A DNA stretch of 64,000 nucleotides from NCBI RefSeq assembly GCF_013410065.1, contig NZ_JACCCW010000002.1, positions 558,001 to 622,000 of the forward strand, written 5' to 3'. Below the pieces are notes generated by a model, which worked only from the letters and a program-made list of their open reading frames with translations, did not search any database and had not been told where the DNA came from. Of the stretch, positions 44,326-53,953 are shown in pieces; position 1 is the stretch's first letter, and each line of letters opens with the position of its first letter. The translations under genes and the position numbers were made by a program. The stretch comes from Granulicella arctica (GTDB taxonomy: Bacteria; Acidobacteriota; Terriglobia; Terriglobales; Acidobacteriaceae).

Positions 44326-45729
44326 ATGGGTCTTGTCATACGCAATGGCGAAGTCATCACAGACACCGAGCGGTATCACGCTGATCTTTACATCGAAGAC
44401 GAGGTGATTACGCGAATCGGCAAAGATCTTGCCGTGCCAGATGGGACAGAGGTGATCGACGCGACCGACAAGTTTGTCTTTCCCGGTTTTATCGACCCGC
44501 ACGTCCATATCTATCTGCCCTTTATGGGCACCTTCGCCAAAGATACCTATGAGACGGCCAGCGTTGCGGCGCTCATCGGCGGAACGACCAGTCTGATCGA
44601 GATGTGTTGTCCTTCGCGGCAGGAAGATGCGCTGGAAGGGTACGAGTTGTGGAAGAGCAAAGCGGCAGATCATAGCGCCTGCGACTACGGCTTCCACATG
44701 GCGGTTACGCGCTTCGACGCGCAGACCGAGCAGCAGCTTAGGCAGATCGTTGACGATGGCACGACTTCGTTCAAGATTTTTCTCTCTTACAAAAACTTCT
44801 TCGGTGTAGATGACGGAGAGATGTACCAGACTCTCAAGTTAGCCAAGGAGCTCGGCGTCATTGTTACGGCGCACTGCGAGAATGCGGAGCTTGTCAGCCG
44901 ACTGCAACAGGAGCTGCTGGCGCAGGGCAAGACTGGCCCGGAGTGGCATGAGCCAAGCCGCCCGGAGACGGTCGAGGCTGAAGGAACTACCCGCTTCGCC
45001 ACATTTCTTGAGACGACCGGTGCTGCCGGATATATAGTGCATCTCTCCTGTGCTCCAGCGCTCAAGGCTGCGGTGGAGGCGCGTGCACGGGGAGTGAAGC
45101 TTTCGGTAGAGTCCGTGCTGCCGCATTTCCTACTCGACAAGACCTATGCTGAACGTAAGGGCGTCGAGGGCTTGAAGCATGTGATGTCGCCTCCATTGCG
45201 CGACAAGTCCAATCAGGCTGTGTTGTGGAGCGCGCTTGAGCGAGGCGATGTTGATACGGTGGGAACCGATCATTGCCCCTTTGATCTTGATCAGAAGCGA
45301 ATGGGCGAGGGAAACTTCACGCTGATCCCGAACGGCATTCCCGGCGTTGAGGATCGCGTCAACCTCATCTATACCTATGGGGTTAAGCGTGGTGGCCTTA
45401 GCCTGAACCGCTTCGTCGATGCACTCAGCACTCGTGCTGCAAAACTCTTTGGTCTCTACCCACGCAAGGGAGCCATCGCTGTGGGTGGCGACGCCGATCT
45501 GGTTATCTTCGATCCGCAATATCGCGGTGTTATCTCCGCAAAGACGCATCATATGAACAACGACTACAGTGGCTTCGAAGGTTTTGAGATCGAAGGCCGC
45601 CCGTCGGTTGTTACGGTGCGTGGCAAGGTGCAGGTTAAGGACGGCACCTTCGTTGGCCAGCAGGGGATCGGCCGTTTCCTTCGGCGCGAGGTTGCCAGCG
45701 CAGCATCAGGAGAAGCCCATGCCGGCTGA
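44326..45729 (+). CDS. hydA: Dihydropyrimidinase (D-hydantoinase type)
   Basis: The 467-residue cyclic amidohydrolase opens dihydrouracil or dihydrothymine to the N-carbamoyl beta-amino acid. Metal motifs are FPGFIDPHVHIYLPF, a carboxylated-lysine segment TSFKIFLSYKN, and later AHCENAE, IVHLSCA and GTDHCPFD. It begins 24 nt after preA; its last 11 bases overlap the next gene. Confidence 0.95.
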   Translation: MGLVIRNGEVITDTERYHADLYIEDEVITRIGKDLAVPDGTEVIDATDKFVFPGFIDPHVHIYLPFMGTFAKDTYETASVAALIGGTTSLIEMCCPSRQEDALEGYELWKSKAADHSACDYGFHMAVTRFDAQTEQQLRQIVDDGTTSFKIFLSYKNFFGVDDGEMYQTLKLAKELGVIVTAHCENAELVSRLQQELLAQGKTGPEWHEPSRPETVEAEGTTRFATFLETTGAAGYIVHLSCAPALKAAVEARARGVKLSVESVLPHFLLDKTYAERKGVEGLKHVMSPPLRDKSNQAVLWSALERGDVDTVGTDHCPFDLDQKRMGEGNFTLIPNGIPGVEDRVNLIYTYGVKRGGLSLNRFVDALSTRAAKLFGLYPRKGAIAVGGDADLVIFDPQYRGVISAKTHHMNNDYSGFEGFEIEGRPSVVTVRGKVQVKDGTFVGQQGIGRFLRREVASAASGEAHAG

Positions 45730-46960
45730 TTCCAGCAACGTCATCGCAAACCTTCGCGAACTCCGCGCTCTTACCGGTGATGCAGACGGTGCGCAGCGAG
45801 TGGCCTTCACGCCTACATGGTTGAAAGCGCGTGAGTGGTTTGAGAGCAGGCTCGCTGGTCTGCCTGTGGAGCGGCGCCTGGATGCGGCAGGCAATTGCTG
45901 GACCACACTTCGTGGCGTTTCTGAGCGTTCTCTTGTTCTTGGTAGTCATCTTGATTCAGTCCCGAATGGCGGGTGGCTCGATGGTTGCCTCGGTGTTCTC
46001 GCTGCGCTGGAGGTGTTGCGCGGGCTCTCTGTGAAATATGAGGGGCGACCACCGTTCACTATTCGCGTAGTCGATTGGGCGGATGAAGAGGGCGCGCGCT
46101 TTGGCCGTAGTCTCTTTGGTTCTTCTGCCTTCGCTGGAACTCACACGATTGGCGCCGATCGTGTCCGTACCGACCGAGACGGCGTCACACTTGAGGCAGC
46201 TCTCCATCAGTGCGACATCGATATCGAGAAGATCGGTGACGCTGCTGCGGAGCGTGAGCAGATCGCCGCATATCTTGAACTGCACATCGAGCAGGGGCCT
46301 GTTCTCGAACGGCTTGGACTACCCCTCGCCGCAGTGCTTGGCACCAAGGGAGTTGAGCGCCATTCCATCGTCTTCAAGGGGCAGGAGGCGCACTCGGGAT
46401 CGACGCCGATGGCTGACCGCCGCGATGCGCTTGCCGCTGCCGCACGTCTTGCACTTGAGATTCGCACGATTGCGGGTAGGCATCCCGATGCGGTTTGCAC
46501 GATGGGGAGCGTGAAGACCTTTCCGGGCATCGTCACCGCCGTCGTCGGACGCTGCGAGGTGACGCTGGACCAGCGCGATCTGGACGCCAAGGTTCTCGCG
46601 ACGCTGCTCCGCGAAGCCCAGGAGGCGAGTCAGCGCTTCGCCGCTGAAGAACGTTGCTCGGTGGAGTGGTCGAAGATATGGAGCATCGAGCCGATTCCAT
46701 TCCATCCGCAGCTCATCGAGTTGTGTGAAGAGGCCATCCGCGAAACTGTGTCGACCGTACATCGCCTCCCCTCCGGCCCGCTACACGATGCTGCGGAGGT
46801 CTCCCGCGCGGGCATTCCTACGGTCATGATGTTCGTGCAGTCTCTCAACGGTATCAGTCACAACAAGATCGAAGACACAAGCGCCGAACACCTCGCTCTT
46901 GCCGTTACAGCCTTTGATCGTCTCGCCACCAAGACACTACAGTGGATGGAGTCGCAATGA
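45719..46960 (+). CDS. M20 family N-carbamoyl-beta-amino acid hydrolase (beta-ureidopropionase)
   Basis: This 413-residue zinc or manganese amidohydrolase of the allantoate/carbamoyl-amino-acid family should release beta-alanine or 3-aminoisobutyrate with CO2 and ammonia. Motifs are LGSHLDSVPNGGWLDGCLG, DWADEEGARFG, LELHIEQGPVLE, EAHSGSTPM and GISHNKIEDT. ATG 45719 overlaps the hydA stop by 11 nt; the frame upstream to 45569 reads hydA out of frame and is not used. Substrate is set by operon context. Confidence 0.92.
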   Translation: MPADSSNVIANLRELRALTGDADGAQRVAFTPTWLKAREWFESRLAGLPVERRLDAAGNCWTTLRGVSERSLVLGSHLDSVPNGGWLDGCLGVLAALEVLRGLSVKYEGRPPFTIRVVDWADEEGARFGRSLFGSSAFAGTHTIGADRVRTDRDGVTLEAALHQCDIDIEKIGDAAAEREQIAAYLELHIEQGPVLERLGLPLAAVLGTKGVERHSIVFKGQEAHSGSTPMADRRDALAAAARLALEIRTIAGRHPDAVCTMGSVKTFPGIVTAVVGRCEVTLDQRDLDAKVLATLLREAQEASQRFAAEERCSVEWSKIWSIEPIPFHPQLIELCEEAIRETVSTVHRLPSGPLHDAAEVSRAGIPTVMMFVQSLNGISHNKIEDTSAEHLALAVTAFDRLATKTLQWMESQ

Positions 46961-47832
46961 ATACGAACGCTCAATTTTTTCCTCGGCGATCCGGTCACGC
47001 TGCACCGAGCCAGCCGCTCGCCATCAGCCGCTTAGTCGAGCCCTTGACACTGCCGCAGATTAGCACTCTGCCTTCGCTACAGACGATTCTCGATCTCCCT
47101 GCCTTTCGTAGCGCGGAGCTGATCTCAGGCGGGGAGCACATTGGTGAGCCAGTTACCTGGGTCCATATCTCGGAGATCATGGATATCTGGCGTTTCCTCT
47201 CCGGGGGTGAACTCCTGCTCAGCACTGGGCTTGAGCTTGTCCGCGTCAGTCCTGCGGCGCGCATCGCGTATATACAGGGGCTTGCTCGGGCAGGTGTGCG
47301 GGCCCTTGGGCTCGAGCTGGTGCAGTGGATCACTGAGGTTCCTGCGGAGATTATCGACACAGCTCGTGAGCTTGTATTTCCGCTGATTGTCTTCCGTAGC
47401 GAGGTCAGTTTCAGCGATCTGACTCGCGCCGCGCACGAGGAGATTCTTCGCCCTACACGCAACCGCGGCCTCGAATCTACGATGCAGACGATCCTCAACG
47501 CGCTGATCGAAACTAGTCGCGATAAGGATTTCCTCCATCGCGAACTAGGCCCCCTGCTTGCCCTTCCGGCGCGACCGCGCACGACGATGCTCACTACGCT
47601 CGAGGCTCTGCTGGACGCGCACTTCAACATTGCCGAGGCTGCAAGAAAGCTGGGCGTTCGCCGCCAGAGCATCTACTACCGTCTTGAACAACTGACCGGC
47701 CTTCTCGGATCGCTTGACGATCCATCACGCAAGCTCGGTTTTCTGGTTGCGCTTGCCCTTCTCCGTCGTAGCGCGCTCCCCGTGGCGAATGCCATCGACG
47801 GCCCATCTTCTCGTAAAGGAATAAACCCATGA
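46957..47832 (+). CDS. PucR-family transcriptional regulator of the pyrimidine operon
   Basis: The 291-residue protein has a PucR N-terminal domain (LQTILDLPAFRSAELISGGEH shortened here, then VTWVHISEIMDIWRFLSGGELLLSTG) and a C-terminal PucR helix-turn-helix (LEALLDAHFNIAEAARKLGVRRQSIYYRLEQLTGLLG). The central GGDEF-like region of many PucR proteins is missing or very short. It is coupled on both sides by 4-nt overlaps, so it is made with the enzymes it presumably controls. Purine or pyrimidine intermediates are plausible ligands. Confidence 0.88.
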   Translation: MNTNAQFFPRRSGHAAPSQPLAISRLVEPLTLPQISTLPSLQTILDLPAFRSAELISGGEHIGEPVTWVHISEIMDIWRFLSGGELLLSTGLELVRVSPAARIAYIQGLARAGVRALGLELVQWITEVPAEIIDTARELVFPLIVFRSEVSFSDLTRAAHEEILRPTRNRGLESTMQTILNALIETSRDKDFLHRELGPLLALPARPRTTMLTTLEALLDAHFNIAEAARKLGVRRQSIYYRLEQLTGLLGSLDDPSRKLGFLVALALLRRSALPVANAIDGPSSRKGINP

Positions 47833-49184
47833 CTACGAACATCGTCGAGCTGGAACAGATCACTGAGCCTACCTCTCAACAGATCATTGACGAGAATCGC
47901 GATTACACTCTCTTCTCCTGGTCGGTGCAGAACGCAGCTAACCCCGTGCACCTCAAGCGTGCGGAAGGCGTCTATTTTTGGGACGGGGATGACAATCGCT
48001 GGCTCGACTTCAGCTCGCAACTCATCAACATGAACGTTGGGCATCAGCACCCCAAGGTGCTAAACGCGATCAAGAAGCAGGTGGATGAGCTCTGCTTCGC
48101 AGGCCCCTCCTTCGCCACAGAACCGCGAGGCACTCTTGGCAAGAAGCTGGCTGAGGTCACTGGTCTCGCCAAGTCGTTCTTTACGCTTGGAGGCTCGGAA
48201 GCCAACGAGAACGCCATCAAGATCGCGCGTCTGTATACGGGACGAAACAAGATCATCACGCGCTATCGTTCGTACCATGGCGCAACGATGGGCTCCATGA
48301 CGGCCTCGGGTGATCCTCGCCGTTGGCCGGTCGAACCCGGTATGCCTGGGGTGGTGCGCGCCTTCGATCCCTATTGCTACCGCTGCCCATTCGGTCAGAA
48401 GGTTGAGAGCTGCCATCGCGAGTGTGTGTCCCACATCGAAGAGATCATTCGCATGGAAGGCCCGGACAATATTGCAGCCATTCTTGTTGAAGGCATCACG
48501 GGGTCGAACGGTCTGCTCATTCCGCCGGATGATTACTATCCGAAGCTGCGCGCGCTCTGCGATCGCTATGGCATCCTGCTGATCGACGACGAGGTGATGA
48601 GTGGCTTCGGGCGCACTGGCATGTGGCTTGCTACACAGCACTACGGCATCAAGCCTGACATCGTCACAGCCGCGAAGGGATTGACCAGCGGCTACATGCC
48701 CTTGGGGACGGTGATCGTCTCTGCGCCGATTGCTGAATACTTTGAGACGCACATGCTCTACGGTGGTCTTACTTACAGCGGTCATCCTGTCTCCTGCGCT
48801 GCCGCTAACGCCAACCTTGCGGTCTACGAGGAAGAGTCAATCTTCGAGAACGTGGAAACGCAGGGTGCTTATCTCACGCATCGCCTCAATTCCATCGAAC
48901 AGCGCTTCGCCTGCGTTGGCGATGTCCGGTCGATCGGGCTCTTCAGCGTTATCGAGTTGGTGAAGGACAAGGTCACACGCGAGCCTCTCGCACCGTTCAA
49001 CGGCACGAGCCCCGAGATGGGCAAGCTCGCTGCTTACCTGAAGTCGCAGCATCTCTATGCCTTCACTCGATTCAACATGTTGTGGGTATGCCCGCCGCTC
49101 ATCATCACGCAGGAGCAGCTCGGCAATGGACTCGACATCATCGAAGAGGGCCTCAGGATCGTAGACGCAACCTTGGCATCGTAA
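47829..49184 (+). CDS. Class III omega-aminotransferase, probable beta-alanine/3-aminoisobutyrate aminotransferase
   Basis: This 451-residue PLP enzyme has FFTLGGSEANENAIKIAR, YHGATMGSMTASGD, LVEGITGSNGLLIPP, LLIDDEVMSGFGRTG and the lysine region VTAAKGLTSGYMPLGTV, close to taurine/beta-alanine:pyruvate aminotransferases. After the ureidopropionase step it would turn beta-alanine into malonate semialdehyde, or 3-aminoisobutyrate into methylmalonate semialdehyde. It overlaps the regulator gene by 4 nt and is followed by mmsA. Confidence 0.9.
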   Translation: MTTNIVELEQITEPTSQQIIDENRDYTLFSWSVQNAANPVHLKRAEGVYFWDGDDNRWLDFSSQLINMNVGHQHPKVLNAIKKQVDELCFAGPSFATEPRGTLGKKLAEVTGLAKSFFTLGGSEANENAIKIARLYTGRNKIITRYRSYHGATMGSMTASGDPRRWPVEPGMPGVVRAFDPYCYRCPFGQKVESCHRECVSHIEEIIRMEGPDNIAAILVEGITGSNGLLIPPDDYYPKLRALCDRYGILLIDDEVMSGFGRTGMWLATQHYGIKPDIVTAAKGLTSGYMPLGTVIVSAPIAEYFETHMLYGGLTYSGHPVSCAAANANLAVYEEESIFENVETQGAYLTHRLNSIEQRFACVGDVRSIGLFSVIELVKDKVTREPLAPFNGTSPEMGKLAAYLKSQHLYAFTRFNMLWVCPPLIITQEQLGNGLDIIEEGLRIVDATLAS

Positions 49185-49222
49185 CGCCGGACAACCGCAG
49201 TAGAAACTGTTGGAGGAACATC

Positions 49223-50734
49223 ATGTCGCAATCCATCACGCAAGCTCTGTTGATCAATCACTGGATCAGTGGGACCATTGTCGAAACAGGCTCCGGTCGC
49301 ACTGGCCCGGTCTGGAACCCCGCAACCGGCCAGCAGATTGCGGAGGTCAACTTTGCCACGGTCGAAGATGTCGACCTCGCGGTTGCAGCGGCGAAGGCGG
49401 CCTACCCGGGCTGGCGCGCCACGCCGCTCTCCCGTCGCTCGGAGATACTCTTCAAACTTCGTAACCTGATCGAGACTAACCGCGAGCGCCTCGTCGAGAT
49501 CATCTCCACCGAAAATGGCAAGACCATCGCAGACGCTCGTGGTGAGGTCGCTCGTGGTCTCGAAAATATCGAGTTCGCCTGTGGCATCCCCGCGCTGCTC
49601 AAGGGTGGGTACTCTGAGCAGGTCAGCACCGGCGTCGACGTCTATCAGTTGCGTCAACCCCTGGGCGTGGTTGTTGGTATTACGCCATTCAACTTTCCGG
49701 CGATGGTGCCTATGTGGATGTTTGCCAACGCAATTGCCTGCGGCAATACCTTCGTTCTGAAGCCCTCGGAGAAAGTTCCCTCCGCGAGCCTTCTGCTCGC
49801 AGAGCTAGCCCGTCAGGCCGGTCTTCCCGCTGGAGTCTTCAATGTTGTGCAGGGAGACAAGGTTGCGGTGGATTGTCTGCTTGCTCATCCGGATGTTCGC
49901 GCGGTCAGCTTCGTCGGTTCGACACCGATCGCCAAGGTGATCTACGAGACCGCGACTCGTAACGGCAAGCGAGTCCAGGCGCTCGGCGGCGCGAAGAACC
50001 ACATGCTCGTTCTGCCGGATGCCGATGTCGATGCAGCAGCCGACGCCGCCGTCTCTGCCGCATACGGCGCGGCTGGTCAACGCTGCATGGCGATCTCCGT
50101 GATTGTCGCCGTTGGTAGCGTGGCTGACCCACTGGTCGATGCCATCCGTCAGCGCATTGCGAAGATCAAGGTTGGTCCTGGTCTGGACAAGCGCAGCGAG
50201 ATGGGGCCGCTCATTACGCGTCAGCAGCGTGATCGTGTTGCAAGCTTTCTCGAGTCTGCGACCGCCGAGGGTGCAACTCTTGCAGTGGATGGCCGTAAGA
50301 ATGCAGCAACGCCAGGCGATGGTTTCTTTCTCGGCGCATCGCTCGTCGACAACGTGACACCCGGCACTCGTTGCTACGATGAGGAGATTTTTGGGCCTGT
50401 TCTGAGCATCGTTCGCACGCAGGCCTATGCGGATGCGCTTGCGATCATCAACGACAATCCCTATGGCAATGGCACGGCCATCTTCACGCAGAACGGCGGC
50501 GCGGCGCGGCAGTTCCAGTTCGACGTTGAGGTCGGCATGGTGGGCATCAACGTGCCGATTCCTGTGCCGGTCTCCTACTATAGCTTCGGCGGATGGAAGT
50601 CGTCGCTGTTCGGTGACCTTCACATGTATGGTCCCGAGGGCGTGCAGTTCTATACTCGCAGCAAGGTGGTCACCAGCCGTTGGCCCGACCCCGGCACTAG
50701 CAAGGTCGATCTCGGCTTTCCGCAAGTTCGCTAG
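49223..50734 (+). CDS. mmsA: CoA-acylating methylmalonate-semialdehyde dehydrogenase
   Basis: MmsA converts malonate or methylmalonate semialdehyde to acetyl-CoA or propionyl-CoA. The 503-residue protein has PLGVVVGITPFNFPAMVPMWM, the family-specific LGGAKNHMLVLPDAD in place of the usual ELGGK general-base motif, GAAGQRCMAIS with the catalytic cysteine, and SSLFGDLHMYGPEGVQFYTR, typical of MmsA. TGGAGGA precedes ATG 49223, 38 nt after the aminotransferase. It completes the route from uracil and thymine to central metabolism. Confidence 0.95.
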   Translation: MSQSITQALLINHWISGTIVETGSGRTGPVWNPATGQQIAEVNFATVEDVDLAVAAAKAAYPGWRATPLSRRSEILFKLRNLIETNRERLVEIISTENGKTIADARGEVARGLENIEFACGIPALLKGGYSEQVSTGVDVYQLRQPLGVVVGITPFNFPAMVPMWMFANAIACGNTFVLKPSEKVPSASLLLAELARQAGLPAGVFNVVQGDKVAVDCLLAHPDVRAVSFVGSTPIAKVIYETATRNGKRVQALGGAKNHMLVLPDADVDAAADAAVSAAYGAAGQRCMAISVIVAVGSVADPLVDAIRQRIAKIKVGPGLDKRSEMGPLITRQQRDRVASFLESATAEGATLAVDGRKNAATPGDGFFLGASLVDNVTPGTRCYDEEIFGPVLSIVRTQAYADALAIINDNPYGNGTAIFTQNGGAARQFQFDVEVGMVGINVPIPVPVSYYSFGGWKSSLFGDLHMYGPEGVQFYTRSKVVTSRWPDPGTSKVDLGFPQVR

Positions 50735-51163
50735 TGTGGGTAAAGTATGAGCCGCGATGGAGGTAGCGGGTCTGATTTAGTTTAAGAAATGGAACGGCGA
50801 CTTAAGTAAATCTCAAGTTGGATCAAGGGTTGCATCTTTGATGCGATCCTTGACGATCAGGTCGTTGCACTGCTGATGACAAGTTGTCTCCAGGCGTGTC
50901 GAGGGCGAATTGTTCGGGAGGGGATTGGCAGCAGTCTCGTGTTATAGGAGGCTATGGAGATGTGCGAAGGCAGCGTCATAGGGCCTGCTCGTGAGCGATC
51001 TATCTCGGCCTGAAGACATTTGTCCGTCGTCATCCGGATGGTGCGATTGGCCAATTCGAAAATAGTTCATAATCTTGGACTGCCAAGTGGGTTATGATCT
51101 CTCCAACGGATGCCTTCCCCTCATACTGCATCGCGAAGTCAAGAACACATAGGTTAACCTGCC
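50735..51163. other. Intergenic region between mmsA and the respiratory operon
   Basis: No gene is evident in these 429 bases. A short GCATC-TTT-GATGC hairpin lies about 110 nt after mmsA. No convincing promoter for coxB could be picked by eye. Confidence 0.4.
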
Positions 51164-52246
51164 TTGTTCCCAGACACGACATCTCCGACGATAGCTAATC
51201 TTACGAGAAGCGGTCTAACATCGTCTCTTTCGGTTTGGAGTTCAGTGTGCATCCTGCCGCTGCTTTCCGTTAGGGCTTTTGCGCAGTCTCCCACCAACAT
51301 CTTCGATCCAGCTGGAACGCCTGCACACTCCATCTTCAGTCTTTCCATGCTTGTACTTTCCATTACCGCAAGCATTTTTCTCATTGTCGGCGGTTTACTG
51401 CTCTATGCTCTTATCCGCTTTCGGCATCGGTCTACGGATTCAGATCGTGAGCCGCCACAGATCTACGGCAGCGATCAGATTGAACTCGCTTGGACAGTCA
51501 TTCCAATTCTCATTGTGGTGATGCTGTTTCTCTCAACTGCCCGCGTTATTCTGGGCACGGAGCGCATCTCCAAGCCGACCAGTGCGCTCGATGTCACCGT
51601 GATTGGGCATCAGTTCTGGTGGGAATACCGCTACCCAAAATTCGGAGTTGTCACAGCCAACGAACTACACGTCCCCACCAGTGATCCCGGCAACCCGACT
51701 CCCACTTACCTCAAGATGTCTTCCGCAGATGTCTCCCACAGCTTCTGGGTACCCCGTCTCGCCGGAAAGATGGATCTGATTCCGAACCGCGTCAACACGA
51801 TGTGGATCGATCCGGAGCAGCCTGGACTCTATCTCGGACAGTGCGCGCAATATTGTGGAACACAACATGCAAAGATGCTGCTGCGGGTCTACGCACAGAC
51901 TCCTGAAGACTTCGCGGCATGGATTAAGCAGCAGCAGAAGTCGGCCAGTCAGGACTTGAGTTCCAACACCGCCGCAGTCGAGGGGCAAACTGTCTTCTTG
52001 CATAACGCTTGCATCAACTGCCATACCGTTGCAGGGACCATTGCTACAGGTCGGTTCGGTCCCGATCTCACCCACCTCGCAAGCCGTGATACTCTCGCCT
52101 CCGGGCCTATTCAGAACACGCCAGAGAACTTAAAAAATTGGATTAGCGATCCCAACTCGATGAAGCCCGGCGCACTGATGCCATCCATGCATTTGAGCGG
52201 CCACGATCTCGACGCCGTCACGGCTTACCTTATAACGCTTCACTAA
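51164..52246 (+). CDS. coxB: Cytochrome c oxidase subunit II with fused cytochrome c domain (caa3 type)
   Basis: The 360-residue subunit takes electrons from cytochrome c into the CuA centre. A signal peptide ends near AFAQ (residue 41), and two membrane helices follow (about 56-84 and 107-126). The CuA ligands are His192, Cys227, Cys231, His235 and Met238 (GQCAQYCGTQHAKM). A C-terminal cytochrome c domain has CINCH at 283-287 and a probable methionine ligand in GALMPSMH. The start is a TTG at 51164 with only a weak AGG upstream. It opens the operon. Confidence 0.94.
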   Translation: MFPDTTSPTIANLTRSGLTSSLSVWSSVCILPLLSVRAFAQSPTNIFDPAGTPAHSIFSLSMLVLSITASIFLIVGGLLLYALIRFRHRSTDSDREPPQIYGSDQIELAWTVIPILIVVMLFLSTARVILGTERISKPTSALDVTVIGHQFWWEYRYPKFGVVTANELHVPTSDPGNPTPTYLKMSSADVSHSFWVPRLAGKMDLIPNRVNTMWIDPEQPGLYLGQCAQYCGTQHAKMLLRVYAQTPEDFAAWIKQQQKSASQDLSSNTAAVEGQTVFLHNACINCHTVAGTIATGRFGPDLTHLASRDTLASGPIQNTPENLKNWISDPNSMKPGALMPSMHLSGHDLDAVTAYLITLH

Positions 52247-52270
52247 CCCCTTACCGGAAAGAGGCGCAGT

Positions 52271-53953
52271 ATGGCCAACGCGACTCCTGTAATGGAAGCA
52301 ATCGACGAGACTCTTGCAGGCAAGCGTCCAGTGTTTGAGGTTGTCTATGAATGGGCAACGACTGTCGATCATAAAAAGATCGGTCTAATGTACATCTTCT
52401 TAGCGTTGATCTTTCTTATCGTTGCTGGCATCGAAGCGATACTGATGCGGATTCAGCTTGCGGTCCCGAACAATCATTTCATCTCGCCCCAGGTATTCAA
52501 CCAGCTCTTCACCATGCATGGCACTACGATGGTGTTCTTCATGGGGATGCCTATCCTGTTCGGTTTTGGCAACTACCTGGTTCCCCTGATGATCGGCGCT
52601 CGAGACATGGCTTTCCCTCGCCTGAATGCATTCAGTTTTTGGATATCTGCTTTTGGCGGCTTACTTTTGTATTTTAGCTACTTCGGTGCAAGTGGACTCT
52701 ATGGCGCTGGCTCTGCACCGGATGTTGGATGGTTCGCCTATGCTCCCCTCACGGCAAAGGTATTCTCCCCGGGACACAGCACCGATTACTGGACCCTGTC
52801 TCTCCTATTGAGTGGTATTGGCACTATAGGAACAGCTCTGAATATCGTCACCACAACCATCTGCATGCGTTGCAGAGGAATGACGATGATGCGTCTACCG
52901 CTCCTGGTCTGGCTCTTCCTGATAACCAGTTGCATGGTGTTCATTGCGATCGGACCACTGACCGCAGCTCAGATCATGTTGACGCTGGACCGCTACATTG
53001 GCGCACACTTCTTTGATACACAGGCCGGGGGCTCGGCCGTATTGTGGATGCACTACTTCTGGATCTTCGGCCATCCCGAAGTCTATATCCTGGTCCTGCC
53101 AGCCTTTGCGTTTGTAAATGAGATCGTTCCTGTCTTTTCTCGCAAGGCCATCTTTGGCTATCCCGCCATGGTTGCGGCTACGGTTGCAATCGGCTTCATA
53201 AGTCTCAGCGTCTGGGCGCACCACATGTTTACTGTCGGTCTTGGTGCCGCGGGAAATACGTTTTTCGTCTTTGCTACTATGGTGATCTCCGTGCCGACTG
53301 GGATCAAAATCTTCAACTGGTTGGCGACCATCTGGGGCGGCAAGATTCACTTCGCCACTCCAATGATCTTCTGTGTGGGCTTCCTGTTTCAGTTCCTTAT
53401 CGCGGGGCTCACCGGCATCATGCTTTCCGCTGCTCCCTTCGACTGGCAACTGAGCGCCTCTTACTTTGTGGTTGCACACTTCCACTATGTTCTGGTTGGA
53501 GCCATTGTGTTTGCACTCTTCGCAGCGTTTTACTACTGGTATCCCAAGGTAACAGGTCGGATGATGAGCGAAACACTCGGGAAATGGCATTTCTGGCTTT
53601 TTCTCATCGGCTTTCATCTCACCTTCGACTTCATGCATGTCCCGGGCCTGCTAGGTATGCCCCGGCGTATTTATACGTATGAGGCGGGTCGCGGTTGGGA
53701 GATGTGGAATCTGATCGTCGGCATCGGAGCCATCTTTCAGGTAGTCGGAACAGTCTGCTTCATCTTCAACCTAATACGTTCCTGCTTCCGTGGAGAAATT
53801 GCTGGGCACGATCCGTGGGACGCGTGGACGCTGGAGTGGGCTACACCCTCTCCGCCACCCTCGTATAACTTTGCAATTGAGCCGACGGTCCATAGTCGGC
53901 GCCCCCTGTGGGACCTCAAGCATCCTGAAGATCCGGACTCCGACTACGAATGA
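52271..53953 (+). CDS. coxA: Cytochrome c oxidase subunit I
   Basis: This 560-residue haem-copper catalytic subunit has about twelve helices. Haem and CuB ligands are visible in LFTMHGTTMVFF, the His-Tyr segment FGHPEVYILVLPAFAF, WAHHMFTVG and the two-haem-ligand segment VVAHFHYVLVG. The glutamate in GHPEVY marks an A-type proton pathway. AAAGAGG precedes the ATG; it follows coxB by 24 nt and overlaps coxC by 4 nt. Confidence 0.96.
   Translation: MANATPVMEAIDETLAGKRPVFEVVYEWATTVDHKKIGLMYIFLALIFLIVAGIEAILMRIQLAVPNNHFISPQVFNQLFTMHGTTMVFFMGMPILFGFGNYLVPLMIGARDMAFPRLNAFSFWISAFGGLLLYFSYFGASGLYGAGSAPDVGWFAYAPLTAKVFSPGHSTDYWTLSLLLSGIGTIGTALNIVTTTICMRCRGMTMMRLPLLVWLFLITSCMVFIAIGPLTAAQIMLTLDRYIGAHFFDTQAGGSAVLWMHYFWIFGHPEVYILVLPAFAFVNEIVPVFSRKAIFGYPAMVAATVAIGFISLSVWAHHMFTVGLGAAGNTFFVFATMVISVPTGIKIFNWLATIWGGKIHFATPMIFCVGFLFQFLIAGLTGIMLSAAPFDWQLSASYFVVAHFHYVLVGAIVFALFAAFYYWYPKVTGRMMSETLGKWHFWLFLIGFHLTFDFMHVPGLLGMPRRIYTYEAGRGWEMWNLIVGIGAIFQVVGTVCFIFNLIRSCFRGEIAGHDPWDAWTLEWATPSPPPSYNFAIEPTVHSRRPLWDLKHPEDPDSDYE

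Noticed and set aside
49805..50725. 306-codon minus-strand frame opposite mmsA
   Set aside because: Antisense shadow of a conserved dehydrogenase.
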